Assembly: GCA_022565395.1 (NCBI GenBank) | Contig: JAIUMV010000010.1 | Coordinates: 1-64,000 of the forward strand | DNA length: 64,000 nucleotides | Source: Marinobacter sp. | GTDB lineage: Bacteria > Pseudomonadota > Gammaproteobacteria > Pseudomonadales > Oleiphilaceae | Direction of reading: 5' to 3' | Shown here: piece after piece, positions 35,168 to 44,066 of the stretch | Layout: each line of letters opens with the position of its first letter | How positions within the stretch are numbered: position 1 is the first letter of the stretch | Made by a program: the position numbers and the translations under genes | Notes under the pieces: generated by a model | The model's input: only the letters and a program-made list of their open reading frames with translations | What the model was told of the DNA's origin: nothing | The model's database searches: none

Positions 35168-36049
35168 ATGATCGAACGCGCCCACCTACGGATCCTGCGG
35201 GAGATTGACCGTAAAGGCTCCCTGACCGAAGCCGCCAAAGCCCTGCATCTGACCCAATCCGCACTGAGCCATACCATTCGCAAGCTGGAGGATGTGCTGG
35301 GAACAGCACTGTGGGTGAAAGAAGGCCGCAACCTCAAGCTGACCCAGGCGGGTGAGTACCTGTTACGGGAAGCTAAAAGGCTGCTGCCGCAACTGGAACG
35401 GGTGGATGAGGTGCTTGGGCAGTATGCGCGGGGGGAGAAGGGCGCCATACATATCGGGATGGAATGCCACCCCTGTTATCAATGGCTATTGCGGGTGGTC
35501 AGCCCGTTTCTGGAACAGCACCCCGGCGTGGATGTGGACGTCAAACAGCAGTTCCAGTTCGGGGGCGTCGCCGCCCTGTTCAACCATGAGATTGACATTC
35601 TGGTCACGCCAGACCCTGTCGTTCGGCCGGGCATCCTGTTCGAGCCTGTGTTTCCCTATGAACAGGTACTTGTGGTCAGTACCCGGAACCCGCTGGCAGA
35701 ACAGGCTCATGTCCTGCCAGAAGACCTGCTGAATCAGATACTTTACACCTACCCGGTGCCCATTGACCGGCTGGACATCTATCAGCAGTTCCTGCTGCCG
35801 GCCCATTGCCAGCCGAAAAAGCACAAGGCTCTGGAGGCCACGGAAATGATGCTGCAGATGGTAGCGGCAAATCGTGGCGTGGCTACGTTGCCCCAATGGT
35901 TGGTGGAGGACTACGCCAAAACGTTTCCTATCGTGCCGGTGAAGTTGGGGCCAGACGGTCTGCATAAGCATATCCACCTGGGTACCCGTGTGGCTGACGC
36001 TGAGGACCCGCACTTGCGAGCCCTCATTAGCGTTGCCCGTGGTAGGTAA
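35168..36049 (+). CDS. metR: LysR-type regulator MetR
   Basis: This 293-residue LysR-type regulator starts MIERAHLRILREIDRKGSL, then the helix-turn-helix TEAAKALHLTQSALSHTIRK. The effector domain has MECHPCYQWLLRVVSPFLEQ, a hallmark of MetR. Homocysteine is the known co-effector of MetR; it activates metE. Start ATG 35168 faces metE. Confidence 0.93.
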   Translation: MIERAHLRILREIDRKGSLTEAAKALHLTQSALSHTIRKLEDVLGTALWVKEGRNLKLTQAGEYLLREAKRLLPQLERVDEVLGQYARGEKGAIHIGMECHPCYQWLLRVVSPFLEQHPGVDVDVKQQFQFGGVAALFNHEIDILVTPDPVVRPGILFEPVFPYEQVLVVSTRNPLAEQAHVLPEDLLNQILYTYPVPIDRLDIYQQFLLPAHCQPKKHKALEATEMMLQMVAANRGVATLPQWLVEDYAKTFPIVPVKLGPDGLHKHIHLGTRVADAEDPHLRALISVARGR

Positions 36050-36055
36050 TGCGCC

Positions 36056-36514
36056 TTAGAACACCAGCGCCATGCTGAGGGTAGGCTGAAATACAGGCGA
36101 TTCCAGACCAGTGAGGGACTCGTCCACGCCCGCAATCATCTTGACGGAACCCCCAACGGCAAAATGCTTGGCGAGTTTACGCTCGTAGCCGATGGCGCCC
36201 ACAAAACCAAGATCATCGTCCTGATCTGTTTCGTAGTAACCAATGCCGCCCTGGAAGTAGACGCCATTGAGTCGCCCACCGGCATAGTGTTTATAGCCAG
36301 CATCCAATACGGTGAGGTTGTCGCCGCTGGCATACCCCAGCATGATGGCGCCCCCACCACGGGTCGGGAACTGGACCCAAAGGTTAAACATACCATCATC
36401 CTGATTGCGGTCGACTAGGCGAACGAGGTCTATACCCAACGCGTAGTCAGCAGCCTTTACCACTGGCGCTTGAAACATCAAGATTGACGTAACGACAAGA
36501 ACAACCCACTTCAT
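36056..36514 (-). CDS. Small secreted beta-barrel-like protein
   Basis: This 152-residue protein has a signal peptide (KWVVLVVTSILMFQAPVVKA, cut near residue 21). Alternating-residue strands follow (MFNLWVQFPTRGGGAIMLGY; GVYFQGGIGYYETD), and the last residues TLSMALVF end in phenylalanine like an outer-membrane barrel. I do not recognise a named family. It is convergent with metR with six bases between. Confidence 0.6.
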   Translation of the reverse strand: MKWVVLVVTSILMFQAPVVKAADYALGIDLVRLVDRNQDDGMFNLWVQFPTRGGGAIMLGYASGDNLTVLDAGYKHYAGGRLNGVYFQGGIGYYETDQDDDLGFVGAIGYERKLAKHFAVGGSVKMIAGVDESLTGLESPVFQPTLSMALVF

Positions 36515-36865
36515 GCATTGTGCTCCTACAAGTCATTTGGCGCCGACAGCCTCGCAAAAACAACGAGGCTTAACAAGCCCCATAATCCGGCACAAAAGGC
36601 GCATGAACGCGTTATTGGCTGTCCGCACCGTAACCTCGCGCCTTTCAGACCACCCCGAACAAAGTGTGCCCGCGTTGTGGACGGAGATTGTTCGCCGTGC
36701 GTCTGATGCTTGATGTAATTGGAGCCGGGCATACTTGATACAGTAGCCGACCAGGCACTGCCTAGCGCAGGGGGAATTGCCCGAAAGAGCTGACTCGAAT
36801 GTTTGAGAATCGGATACTCCCTGACGCCTGGGCGCCCGAAACTCTGTCTTTGCAAGAAAAAATGA
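36515..36865. other. Intergenic stretch, no gene found
   Basis: These 351 bases lie upstream of the small barrel gene and downstream of the rhodanese. Frames on both strands lack ribosome sites and protein-like composition. GCTTAAC ... GCGTTATT near 36567-36617 recalls an attC but its second core does not fit. No clear terminator. Confidence 0.5.
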
Positions 36866-37246
36866 TCAATCGAAGTCAGGGAGTTCTCGCTTCACTATTG
36901 GCTTGCCTGCCTCCTGCCATGCCTCAATGCCTCCAGCGATAGACTGTACATGGATATACCCCATTTCTTTCATCGCCTTGGCCGAGAGTGCAGAGCGTCC
37001 GCTGTTTTTGCAGTAGATGACGATGTTCAGTCCACGATTCTCGAGTGCCGGATCATTAGTGAGTTTAAATTCCAGAATACCCCTGGGAATATTCACTGCG
37101 CCGGGAATGTGGCCTTCCTGGAATTCGTCGGCCTCTCGAACATCGATTAACAGGTCCGCTTCCCTGATGGCTTTTCCCGACTGATCCATAGGCACTTCGC
37201 GGATATCGGCTTTAGCAGCTTCAACCATGTCATGGACGGTTTTCAT
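36866..37246 (-). CDS. Single-domain rhodanese
   Basis: This 126-residue rhodanese domain has DVREADEFQEGHIPGAVNIP and the six-residue active loop starting at Cys79 (CKNSGR). Such proteins carry sulfane sulfur as a persulfide. I start it at ATG 37246 behind GAGG; an ATG five codons earlier overlaps that ribosome site. It follows a peroxiredoxin on the same strand but a strong terminator lies between. Confidence 0.88.
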   Translation of the reverse strand: MKTVHDMVEAAKADIREVPMDQSGKAIREADLLIDVREADEFQEGHIPGAVNIPRGILEFKLTNDPALENRGLNIVIYCKNSGRSALSAKAMKEMGYIHVQSIAGGIEAWQEAGKPIVKRELPDFD

Positions 37247-37270
37247 CTTGAACGACCTCATTTAGCAAGC

Positions 37271-37303
37271 AAAAAGCCCGCTACCGAACAGGCCGGTAGC
37301 GGC
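37271..37303 (-). terminator. Rho-independent terminator after the peroxiredoxin
   Basis: On the minus strand GCCGCTACCGG-CCTGTT-CGGTAGCGGGC forms a stable hairpin followed by TTTTT (37275-37271). It ends the peroxiredoxin transcript 38 bases past its stop and 25 bases before the rhodanese start. Confidence 0.85.
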
Positions 37304-37340
37304 TCATAAGGCGACAAGAGAGTCGCCGTATTTCAGTCAG

Positions 37341-37994
37341 TTACAGCGATTTAGTGCAAAAGTAGAAGTCTTTGCATTCATAGTCGCCAGAATTGATCCG
37401 GGCATTTGCGCCCTCTGAAGTCTTCGCAGGCGGAACAATGACCTTCTCACCTTTTTTCCAACCTTCCGGAGTGGCTACGCCGTGCTCGTCACTCGTTTGA
37501 AGGGCTTCCAGCAGACGGAGAAACTCCGGAATCGACCGGCCATTGCTCATAGGGTAATACACCATGGCCCGCATGATACCGTTGGGATCGATAATGAAGG
37601 TGGCGCGTACCGCAGACGTGTCGCCGGCGCCCGGATGAATCATGCCGTAAGCTCGGGCCACGTCCATCTTCAGGTCCTCAATGATGGGGAATGGAATCTC
37701 AACTCCCCAGTTCTGCTTGATATTACGTATCCACGCTATGTGAGAATGGATGCTGTCAATGGACAGACCAAGCAGCTCACAGTTCATCTTGCTGAACTCC
37801 GGAGCGGCCTTCGCGAAAGCCATGAACTCCGTAGTGCAGACTGGGGTAAAGTCCGCCGGATGTGAGAACAGGACAAGCCACTTGCCCTTGTAATCGCTAA
37901 GGGACTTCACGCCGTCAGTCGTAAGCGCGGTGAAATCCGGAGCCGGCTCGTTAATGCGCGGAAGGCCCGCGATAGTTGTTACTTGAGTTTCCAT
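37341..37994 (-). CDS. Peroxiredoxin (Prx6-like)
   Basis: This 217-residue peroxidase has peroxidatic Cys53 in DFTPVCTTEF and the long C-terminal arm of the Prx6/AhpC-TSA class (GRSIPEFLRLLEALQ). Two more cysteines near the end (Cys207 and Cys213 in ECKDFYFCTKSL) may serve as resolving residues. It removes peroxides in the cytosol. The start is ATG 37994 with AGAGG upstream; an inverted repeat 80 bases further up could bind a regulator. Confidence 0.92.
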   Translation of the reverse strand: METQVTTIAGLPRINEPAPDFTALTTDGVKSLSDYKGKWLVLFSHPADFTPVCTTEFMAFAKAAPEFSKMNCELLGLSIDSIHSHIAWIRNIKQNWGVEIPFPIIEDLKMDVARAYGMIHPGAGDTSAVRATFIIDPNGIMRAMVYYPMSNGRSIPEFLRLLEALQTSDEHGVATPEGWKKGEKVIVPPAKTSEGANARINSGDYECKDFYFCTKSL

Positions 37995-38329
37995 AGGGGT
38001 GTCCTCTTTAGGTTCGATCGTCAGTTGACGTTATCAAGGTATATTCACCGCCTAATTCCAGCAAGGAATAACTATATATCGAAGTGATATAAGATCTCTA
38101 TCGTTACCCCTGACTAAGAGGAGAGTGCCGACCGGGCGCTCTAAGATCTGCAAGCCGCCAGCGTCAGACCCAGCATTGGATAAGCGAGACTATCATTTGC
38201 GTTTGGCCAGGCATCCACGTATCCGTGCTGGAGCCCTGGTGGCTAGAAAGGACCCATTTGTTAAGTCCGTAGGTAATTTGGTGCCGATTGTCTATGTGAG
38301 GCTCAATTGGCAGCCCAAGGACTGTCCGC
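37995..38329. other. Intergenic stretch upstream of the peroxiredoxin
   Basis: These 335 bases contain the peroxiredoxin promoter. TATATC-GAAGT-GATATA (38075-38091) is a perfect inverted repeat. A plus-strand frame from 38125 runs into the ABM gene and shows no ribosome site or known motif, so I do not call it. Confidence 0.5.
38075..38091. promoter_or_regulatory. Inverted repeat upstream of the peroxiredoxin
   Basis: TATATC and GATATA are perfectly complementary arms separated by GAAGT, 81 bases upstream of the peroxiredoxin start. It could be an operator. It does not match the OxyR consensus well, so the regulator is unknown. Confidence 0.35.
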
Positions 38330-38914
38330 TCATCGAAACAGCCAACCAGAGACAGTGCGGACGACCCGCGGCATGATCAGGTACACCACCAGCGCTACAA
38401 CGGTGGCTGCAATCAAGCCATGACGAATGCCCCAGGTTGCCAACGGCGGTACCAGGTTAAACAGTGGCTGATAGAGCGCTGGCACGACCATCGTCAGTGG
38501 CCATATAACAGCTGTCGTGATTAGCCATTGTTTCCAGCGATTGGGCTGCTTGGCTTTTGACGCTGGCGGCGAGAACCAGTAGTCAATACCAGAGCGGATC
38601 TCGATCTGCTCAGTGGTTGCCAGCGCCGGCGCGATATCTTCCACCAGCTCCCGCCGTACATCGGATGCGAGCCAGCCTTCTGCCTCATGGGCGCCGGAAA
38701 AACGTACCGTTATCTCGAACGTGTCCTCGCCTTCTGGCGGCCGCATAATATGGACGCCCTGATGACCAGGAAAAAGCGCCGCTGCAGCGATAATCTGTCT
38801 TAACCAGGTTTCATAACGGTCTCTCTGATTTCGCGCCACCTGATGGCGGATGACAATGGAACGCGCCGGGCTATCGCCCTCCTGCCGGGAAGCTTGCTCA
38901 ATCCCGTTAGCCAT
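38330..38914 (-). CDS. ABM-domain protein with membrane tail
   Basis: This 194-residue protein has an N-terminal antibiotic-biosynthesis-monooxygenase-like domain (about residues 20-95: RDRYETWLRQIIAAAALFPG, FEITVRFSGAHEAEGWLAS). Two or three C-terminal membrane helices follow (WLITTAVIWPLTMVVPALY; LIAATVVALVVYLIM). Proteins of this build are often annotated as ABM proteins of unknown role. I use ATG 38914; an earlier in-frame codon adds an unlikely stretch. It follows an isochorismatase-family gene. Confidence 0.8.
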   Translation of the reverse strand: MANGIEQASRQEGDSPARSIVIRHQVARNQRDRYETWLRQIIAAAALFPGHQGVHIMRPPEGEDTFEITVRFSGAHEAEGWLASDVRRELVEDIAPALATTEQIEIRSGIDYWFSPPASKAKQPNRWKQWLITTAVIWPLTMVVPALYQPLFNLVPPLATWGIRHGLIAATVVALVVYLIMPRVVRTVSGWLFR

Positions 38915-38985
38915 AACTACGACTCCGAATCGGATACAAAGGATAGGGCCCACGCTCCTTGTGGGCCAGGCTGTCAATGGACCAT

Positions 38986-39606
38986 TCAGCCTTTTTGCGC
39001 GGTATAGCTCTGAATCAGGTTGGCGTAATGGGGCAGGTGGCCAGCCAGTATGCCACCAAAGCCTTCGATGTCGTTGCGCCAGTCTCGGTGCAGCTCACAG
39101 CCTACGCTGAACCAGTTCATTAGCTGCGCGCCAGCGGCTTCCATACGGCTCCAGGCTGCGTCGCGGGTGGTCTGATTGAAGGTACCTGAGGCGTCGGTCA
39201 CCACGAACACTTCGTAGCCTTCCTCCAGCGCAGAGAGGGTAGGGAACGCTACGCATACGTCCGTTACCACGCCCGCGATTATGAGCTGCTTCTTGCCGGT
39301 CGCCTTGACTGCTTTGACGAAGTCCTCGTTATCCCAGCAGTTGATCTGGCCAGGGCGGGCGAAATAGGGCGCATCCGGGAACATGTTCTTCAGTTCCGGT
39401 ACCATCGGGCCGTTGGGGCCATCCTCAAAACTGGTGGTGAGGATGGTCGGCAAGTTGAAGAACTTGGCGATGTCTGCGAGTGCCAGCACGTTGTTCTTGA
39501 AATCATCCGGCGAGAAATCCCGCACCAGCGACAGTAGACCCGCCTGATGGTCTACCAGCAGAACGGCTGCGTTATCTTTATCCAGGCGGTGGTACTTAAA
39601 AGCCAT
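38986..39606 (-). CDS. YcaC-like isochorismatase-family hydrolase
   Basis: This 206-residue cysteine hydrolase has Asp19 in VLLVDHQAGLL and Cys118 in AGVVTDVCVAFPTLSA, the core catalytic positions. RPGQINCWDNEDF and ALEEGYEVFVVTDASGTF closely follow E. coli YcaC, whose substrate is unknown. It lies between pirin and the ABM gene on one strand and may be controlled by the divergent LysR protein. Confidence 0.88.
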   Translation of the reverse strand: MAFKYHRLDKDNAAVLLVDHQAGLLSLVRDFSPDDFKNNVLALADIAKFFNLPTILTTSFEDGPNGPMVPELKNMFPDAPYFARPGQINCWDNEDFVKAVKATGKKQLIIAGVVTDVCVAFPTLSALEEGYEVFVVTDASGTFNQTTRDAAWSRMEAAGAQLMNWFSVGCELHRDWRNDIEGFGGILAGHLPHYANLIQSYTAQKG

Positions 39607-39684
39607 GTCTATCTCTCCTCATTTCTGTTTTAAAGCGGGCTTAAACTGCGGCCAGCTTGACTAGAGAACGCGTTAACCTGCGTT

Positions 39685-40554
39685 CTACGGGTTGAGCACG
39701 CCGAACTTTCCATCCCGAAAGTCCATGATGGCCTGCTGAATCTCTTCCTGGGTGTTCATTACAAAAGGACCCTGGCCGGCAACCGGTTCGTTGATGGGCT
39801 CGCCGCTCAGCAGCAGCAAATGGGCGCGGTTGTTGGTCTCAATGGTGATGTCCTTGCCTTCACGTGCCAGACGCGCCAACTCAGCATCACGAAGCACTTC
39901 GGACCCATTGAGATGGACCGTGCCCATCAGTACAACCAGCAATGCGGTGTGCCCTGCAGGTATCGGCAGATCCAGTTTGGCGCCGGGCTCCAGGTACAGG
40001 TCCCACACATTGATTGCCGTGAAGGTCCGGGCCGGACCCACAACCCCCAGATAATCACCCGCCACAACCCGGAGATAGCCATCACTATCACCCAGAGTGA
40101 CGGTGGGGATGTTGTTCCGTAGCAGGGTCTGATAGGCCGCTGGCGTGCCCTTGTCCCGGGCCGGCAGGTTGATCCATAGCTGGACCATCTCCAGCGGGCC
40201 GCCCCGCTCCGCAAAACGACGGGAGTGGAATTCCTCGTGAACAATGCCTGCGCCCGCTGTCATCCATTGCACATCGCCTTCGCCAATCAGGCCGCCAGCG
40301 CCGGACGTGTCACGGTGCTCGAGTTCGCCCTGATAAACGAGGGTTACTGTCTCAAAGCCTCGGTGTGGGTGCTGGCCAACGCCCCGAATCGGGGATGACG
40401 GTGGGAACACAGCCGGCCCGGCATAGTCGAGCAGCAGAAAAGGCGATACGTTGGCGGCGCCCATTCGGCTATAGGACAACAGCGTACGCACCGGGAACCC
40501 ATCACCAACCCAGTGACCGTGGGGTGGGCTGTAAGTTGTCAGGATCTGCTTCAT
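39685..40554 (-). CDS. Pirin-family protein
   Basis: This 289-residue bicupin has the pirin N-terminal metal site IRGVGQHPHRGFETVTLV with a further His in GELEHRD, and the C-terminal cupin near residues 170-270. Bacterial pirins are metal-dependent; some act as quercetin dioxygenases. It starts 121 bases from the divergent LysR gene. Confidence 0.9.
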   Translation of the reverse strand: MKQILTTYSPPHGHWVGDGFPVRTLLSYSRMGAANVSPFLLLDYAGPAVFPPSSPIRGVGQHPHRGFETVTLVYQGELEHRDTSGAGGLIGEGDVQWMTAGAGIVHEEFHSRRFAERGGPLEMVQLWINLPARDKGTPAAYQTLLRNNIPTVTLGDSDGYLRVVAGDYLGVVGPARTFTAINVWDLYLEPGAKLDLPIPAGHTALLVVLMGTVHLNGSEVLRDAELARLAREGKDITIETNNRAHLLLLSGEPINEPVAGQGPFVMNTQEEIQQAIMDFRDGKFGVLNP

Positions 40555-40675
40555 GTGTTGCCTCCAATGCAGGTGGTGCTGTGCTCACCTGTCTTGGGTC
40601 ACAATAGGGCAGTAGAAATAGTTTGAGTAGGCACTTAAAGTTATACTCAGTGTTCTGCTGATAGGACGGTGATAT

Positions 40676-41605
40676 ATGCAAGATCTAAATGACCTCTATT
40701 ACTTCGTGAAGGTGGTGGAACATGGCGGGTTTGCACCTGCGGGCCGCGCGCTGGGGCTGCCCAAGTCAAAATTGAGCCGCCGGGTCGCAGAGCTTGAGCA
40801 CCGGCTTGATACACGGCTGATTAATCGCTCCACCCGGGTGTTTGCGGTTACCGAGCTGGGCAAGGAGTATTACCGGCACTGTCTGGCCATGCTGGTGGAG
40901 GCCGAATCTGCACAAGCCGTCATCGATAACGCGCGGGCAGAACCGAAAGGTTGTGTGCGGTTGAGCTGCCCGCCGGGGTTGATCTATTTCCTGGTGGCGC
41001 CCTTAGTGGTTCGGTTTATGCAGAAGTATCCAGAGGTCAAAATCGAACTCCTGGCTACCAGCCGACGCGTGGACGTCATCAAGGAAGGCGTTGATGTGGC
41101 GTTACGTGTACGTTTCCCGCCGCTTGAAGACAGTGGTCTGACCATGAAGGTGTTATCCAAGAGCCCTCAGTGTCTTATGGCGTCGCCGACATTTTTCCAG
41201 GACCACCCGCGCCCGGCATCGCCGGACGACCTCACACAGTTGCCAAGCATCGATTTTGAGCAATGGGATGGCCAGCATATCTGGTGCCTTGATGGCCCGG
41301 ACGGCGCCTCGGTTCAGGTGCATCATCAGCCAAGACTGGTGACGGATGACGTGTTTACGCTGCGTGAGGCCGCCATGGGTGGCTTAGGGGTGGTCAGAAT
41401 GCCTCTTATTGTGGCTGGCAGAGACCTGATCGAGGGGCGCCTGGTGAGTGTGCTGCCTGACTGGCGCCCACGGGGCGGGATTTTTCACGCAGTCTTTCCC
41501 TCACGGCGGGGCTTGCTGCCCGCCGTAAGGGCGCTACTCGATTTCCTCGCGGACTCACTGGATGAAGTGGACTTTGAGATTCCGGAGGAGCTGAACCACC
41601 CGTAA
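40676..41605 (+). CDS. LysR-type regulator next to the pirin cluster
   Basis: This 309-residue LysR regulator has the helix-turn-helix in FAPAGRALGLPKSKLSRRVA and an effector domain with LEDSGLTMKVLSKSPQCLMA and MGGLGVVRMPLIVAGRDL. It is typical of the AaeR/DsdC-like group that controls divergent oxidoreductase or pirin genes. It probably regulates the pirin-isochorismatase-ABM genes; the inducer is unknown. Confidence 0.88.
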   Translation: MQDLNDLYYFVKVVEHGGFAPAGRALGLPKSKLSRRVAELEHRLDTRLINRSTRVFAVTELGKEYYRHCLAMLVEAESAQAVIDNARAEPKGCVRLSCPPGLIYFLVAPLVVRFMQKYPEVKIELLATSRRVDVIKEGVDVALRVRFPPLEDSGLTMKVLSKSPQCLMASPTFFQDHPRPASPDDLTQLPSIDFEQWDGQHIWCLDGPDGASVQVHHQPRLVTDDVFTLREAAMGGLGVVRMPLIVAGRDLIEGRLVSVLPDWRPRGGIFHAVFPSRRGLLPAVRALLDFLADSLDEVDFEIPEELNHP

Positions 41606-41607
41606 CC

Positions 41608-42063
41608 CTATGACAGCAGTTGATTGCGAATTATCCTGATGGTATCAATGTCCGCCGCAATATAAGCCTGCTGAACAAAAAGATCATAGGGTAAACCATC
41701 ACCTATACGCTCAAGGTAGCGGGCGCAATAGGTGAAGCGAACGAAGAGGGCGCCGGGCTCGGGTTCCTCGATTTTCATGGTGAGGCTGCCACCCGCTATC
41801 GACGGTGTTGGCGTTATCTCATAGTGAACAACGTCATGGTCATGCAGGGTAACCTCATCCTCAACCCTCACGCCCGGCAATGCCAAAGAGCGTTTCAGGC
41901 GTCGCTCACCCAGCCATTCCAGTGAAAAATCCTCCAGCCCGATCACAAACAGGTCAGGTGAGGTCGCTCGCAAAACCAGTCCCTGCCAAAGCTGCTGACG
42001 TGACATTCTGGCGATTGCAGGGTTGTCCGGATCATTGACCTGTACAATATGCTCAAACTCCAT
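41608..42063 (-). CDS. AtaL-like (DUF1857) SRPBCC protein
   Basis: This 151-residue protein begins MEFEHIVQVNDPDNPAIARM and continues with TLHDHDVVHYEITPTP and a C-terminal helix, matching the AtaL/DUF1857 branch of the START-like fold. Its ATG lies within the last codons of the upstream LtrA-like gene (11-base overlap), so translation is probably coupled. It is convergent with the LysR gene. Biochemical role unknown. Confidence 0.78.
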   Translation of the reverse strand: MEFEHIVQVNDPDNPAIARMSRQQLWQGLVLRATSPDLFVIGLEDFSLEWLGERRLKRSLALPGVRVEDEVTLHDHDVVHYEITPTPSIAGGSLTMKIEEPEPGALFVRFTYCARYLERIGDGLPYDLFVQQAYIAADIDTIRIIRNQLLS

Positions 42064-43234
42064 GGTTCTTCCTCTCTGTGGTCGCTGGCGAACTGGCCTG
42101 CTGGTTACGGACCCAAATGCCCAGCACCAATGCCAGGGCAATACCTTCCAACGGCATGAAAGCGGGCGTGGCAGATACCGCCAGTGCGGTAAAGAGCAAG
42201 GTATGCCTGCCAGTGCCTGACAGCACGAAGCGATCCCGCACCCACCACAAACCGAACAGGTAGGCGCCGACGGGCAGGGCGACCGCGTATAGCTCCCAGC
42301 CTGCAGCCAATGCCGTATCCATTGACGCCGAACCAATAACGACTGCTAGCCCGGCACCCACTGCCGCCCCCGCCATGTAGATAAGCAAGTGGCCGTAACC
42401 CCAAACCAGCGCCAGGGACAGACGTTTGCGTGCGATGGACTCCTCTTTGGAAAAGTAGACCCACCACAAGGCAAAGACAATCACCAGCGAGGCGCCGGCA
42501 ATGCGCAGAATCCCCTGAGAATCCTCAGTCGCTGGAAGACGCTGGAGCGCCAAAGCGCCTGCCAACAAGGATTCTCCCAACACAATAATGTTCAACAACC
42601 CGTAGCGTTCAATGAGATGGCGCCGATGCCAGGGTGTAACTCGTGCGCTTTCAGCAAACACGGGCACCGATAGCTCCAGCAAGGCACCGGTGGCGAACAG
42701 CCAGTAAAGGGTTTCAACAGGCCAAGGCTGAGCCTGCATCACTGATACCCAATACACCTGAACCAGGCAAATGCCTGCTGCGTAGCGCAAGGCGGTTTGC
42801 CGGCGCTCCGTATCGGCGAGGGCAGCCCGCAACCAAAACAGAACCATGGCAAACCGCATCACCACAAAGCCCACCACAATCATATCGATACTGGCGGTAG
42901 CGAAAAAAGACGGGATGCCGGCCGCCATAATCAGTGAGCCGGCCATGATCGAGAGGGTGAGCAGCCGGTGAAGACTGTCGTTATTGTCATAGGCGGATGC
43001 GTACCAGGTGTAGTTCATCCACGCCCACCAGATAGCAAAGAAGGCACAGCAGAACTTAAGTAAACCGCCAGCGACGTCGCCTAAGGTCAGTGACTGGTAC
43101 AAACCTGCGGCTGCCGCTGAAACAGCGATGACCGTGACCAGATCGAACAGCAATTCCAGTGTTGTGGACACACGATTGGGCTGATCCGTGTCCCGGGGCA
43201 ATAATGGCAGCACACCGAACCGGGTGAAACTCAA
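42053..43234 (-). CDS. LtrA-like membrane protein
   Basis: This 393-residue polytopic protein starts with the low-temperature-requirement A pattern (STTLELLFDLVTVIAVSAA and FAIWWAWMNYTWYASAYDN). HLIERYGLLNIIVLGESLL is the family's hallmark. About ten membrane helices are expected. The function of LtrA proteins is unknown. It is co-transcribed with the AtaL-like gene. Confidence 0.88.
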   Translation of the reverse strand: MSFTRFGVLPLLPRDTDQPNRVSTTLELLFDLVTVIAVSAAAAGLYQSLTLGDVAGGLLKFCCAFFAIWWAWMNYTWYASAYDNNDSLHRLLTLSIMAGSLIMAAGIPSFFATASIDMIVVGFVVMRFAMVLFWLRAALADTERRQTALRYAAGICLVQVYWVSVMQAQPWPVETLYWLFATGALLELSVPVFAESARVTPWHRRHLIERYGLLNIIVLGESLLAGALALQRLPATEDSQGILRIAGASLVIVFALWWVYFSKEESIARKRLSLALVWGYGHLLIYMAGAAVGAGLAVVIGSASMDTALAAGWELYAVALPVGAYLFGLWWVRDRFVLSGTGRHTLLFTALAVSATPAFMPLEGIALALVLGIWVRNQQASSPATTERKNHGV

Positions 43235-43646
43235 TGGTGACGGCCTCCGCGAAGCTCAAAAACCCAACGGTATGCGACCTTTGCTGGCAGGAGTAGTCGG
43301 TAGATCAAGGATGATCTGTTCTACAAATAGGACGATGATCAGCATGATCCGTCAAATTCAGGGCCAAGGGCTCTGGCAAGCCGCAACACAGAATTGCCTA
43401 TAATGTATATTATGTTAAATCGGTATTTACCTGCGGCAGGTGGCCCTCCTGTGGAAACGGAGGCTTAATGCCTGCACGATACACGCTCATAGTGAGCACT
43501 GCCCAGATTCTGTGGCCGCCATACTCGTAGATAGCACAACCTGCCGGATTTTGATTTGACCAGAAGAATGCCGGGTTGAAAACTGGTACTAACGTGATAT
43601 GCTCGTTGGCAATTTAGGGACGAACGATAAGTAAAAGGAGTTTACC
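43235..43646. other. Intergenic stretch before the Tse2-like pair
   Basis: These 412 bases hold no gene I can support. ATAATGTATATTAT (43400-43413) has 5-bp complementary arms around GTAT and lies in an AT-rich spot that could be a promoter. The stretch marks the left edge of an AT-richer insert that reaches about 44400. Confidence 0.5.
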
Positions 43647-44066
43647 TTGAGACTAAAGGACGATGTTTATACGGCTGTGACGCCGGAAAATCTGTGGAAA
43701 GAGTATGCCCTTCATAACGGCCTCTACCGATGCGGAAGACCCTCACACCCAGGCCTGAACAAACTAAGGCTCGGAAAAGATCTCCATTTCGCAAGTGATC
43801 CGTTCATTGAGAACGAACTGATTTTGCCGCACCCTAGGATGGGCATATCATTTGCTGATTCGATAGCGACGCTTCGTCGACAACCCGTCAAAGGCGTAGC
43901 GTGGATTTTGCGCAGAAATCAGATGTTGCCGGAAGGACTTGTGTTTAACTACAAAGATAAATACCACCCTCTCTTAAACGTTTCTCGTCCAACTCCTGCA
44001 CCCAAATTGCTTGAACTCCTGAATGAGCTTTCATCGTTAATGCAGAGCACTGAGATAAGGGTATGA
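43647..44066 (+). CDS. Putative Tse2-like ADP-ribosyltransferase toxin
   Basis: This 139-residue protein starts at TTG 43647 with AGGAG eight bases upstream. RLKDDVYTAVTPEN and LYRCGRPS open it. GISFADSIATLRRQPVKGVAW, then LPEGLVFNYKDK and a C-terminal helix, follow the layout I associate with the Tse2 ADPRT toxin family (a GxSxFD-like turn, a Trp strand, an LPxGL turn). It has no signal peptide. The next gene overlaps it by four bases (ATGA), as a neutraliser would. Base use is AT-richer than the flanks. The family match is by eye; a plain orphan pair is possible. Confidence 0.5.
   Translation: MRLKDDVYTAVTPENLWKEYALHNGLYRCGRPSHPGLNKLRLGKDLHFASDPFIENELILPHPRMGISFADSIATLRRQPVKGVAWILRRNQMLPEGLVFNYKDKYHPLLNVSRPTPAPKLLELLNELSSLMQSTEIRV

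Noticed and set aside
36567-36617. attC-like GCTTAAC ... GTTATT pair
   Set aside because: The second core (GTTATTG) breaks the GTTRRRY pattern, arms do not pair well, and no cassette gene is adjacent.
38125-38376. 83-codon plus-strand frame
   Set aside because: No ribosome site, no recognisable motif, and it overlaps the ABM gene on the other strand.
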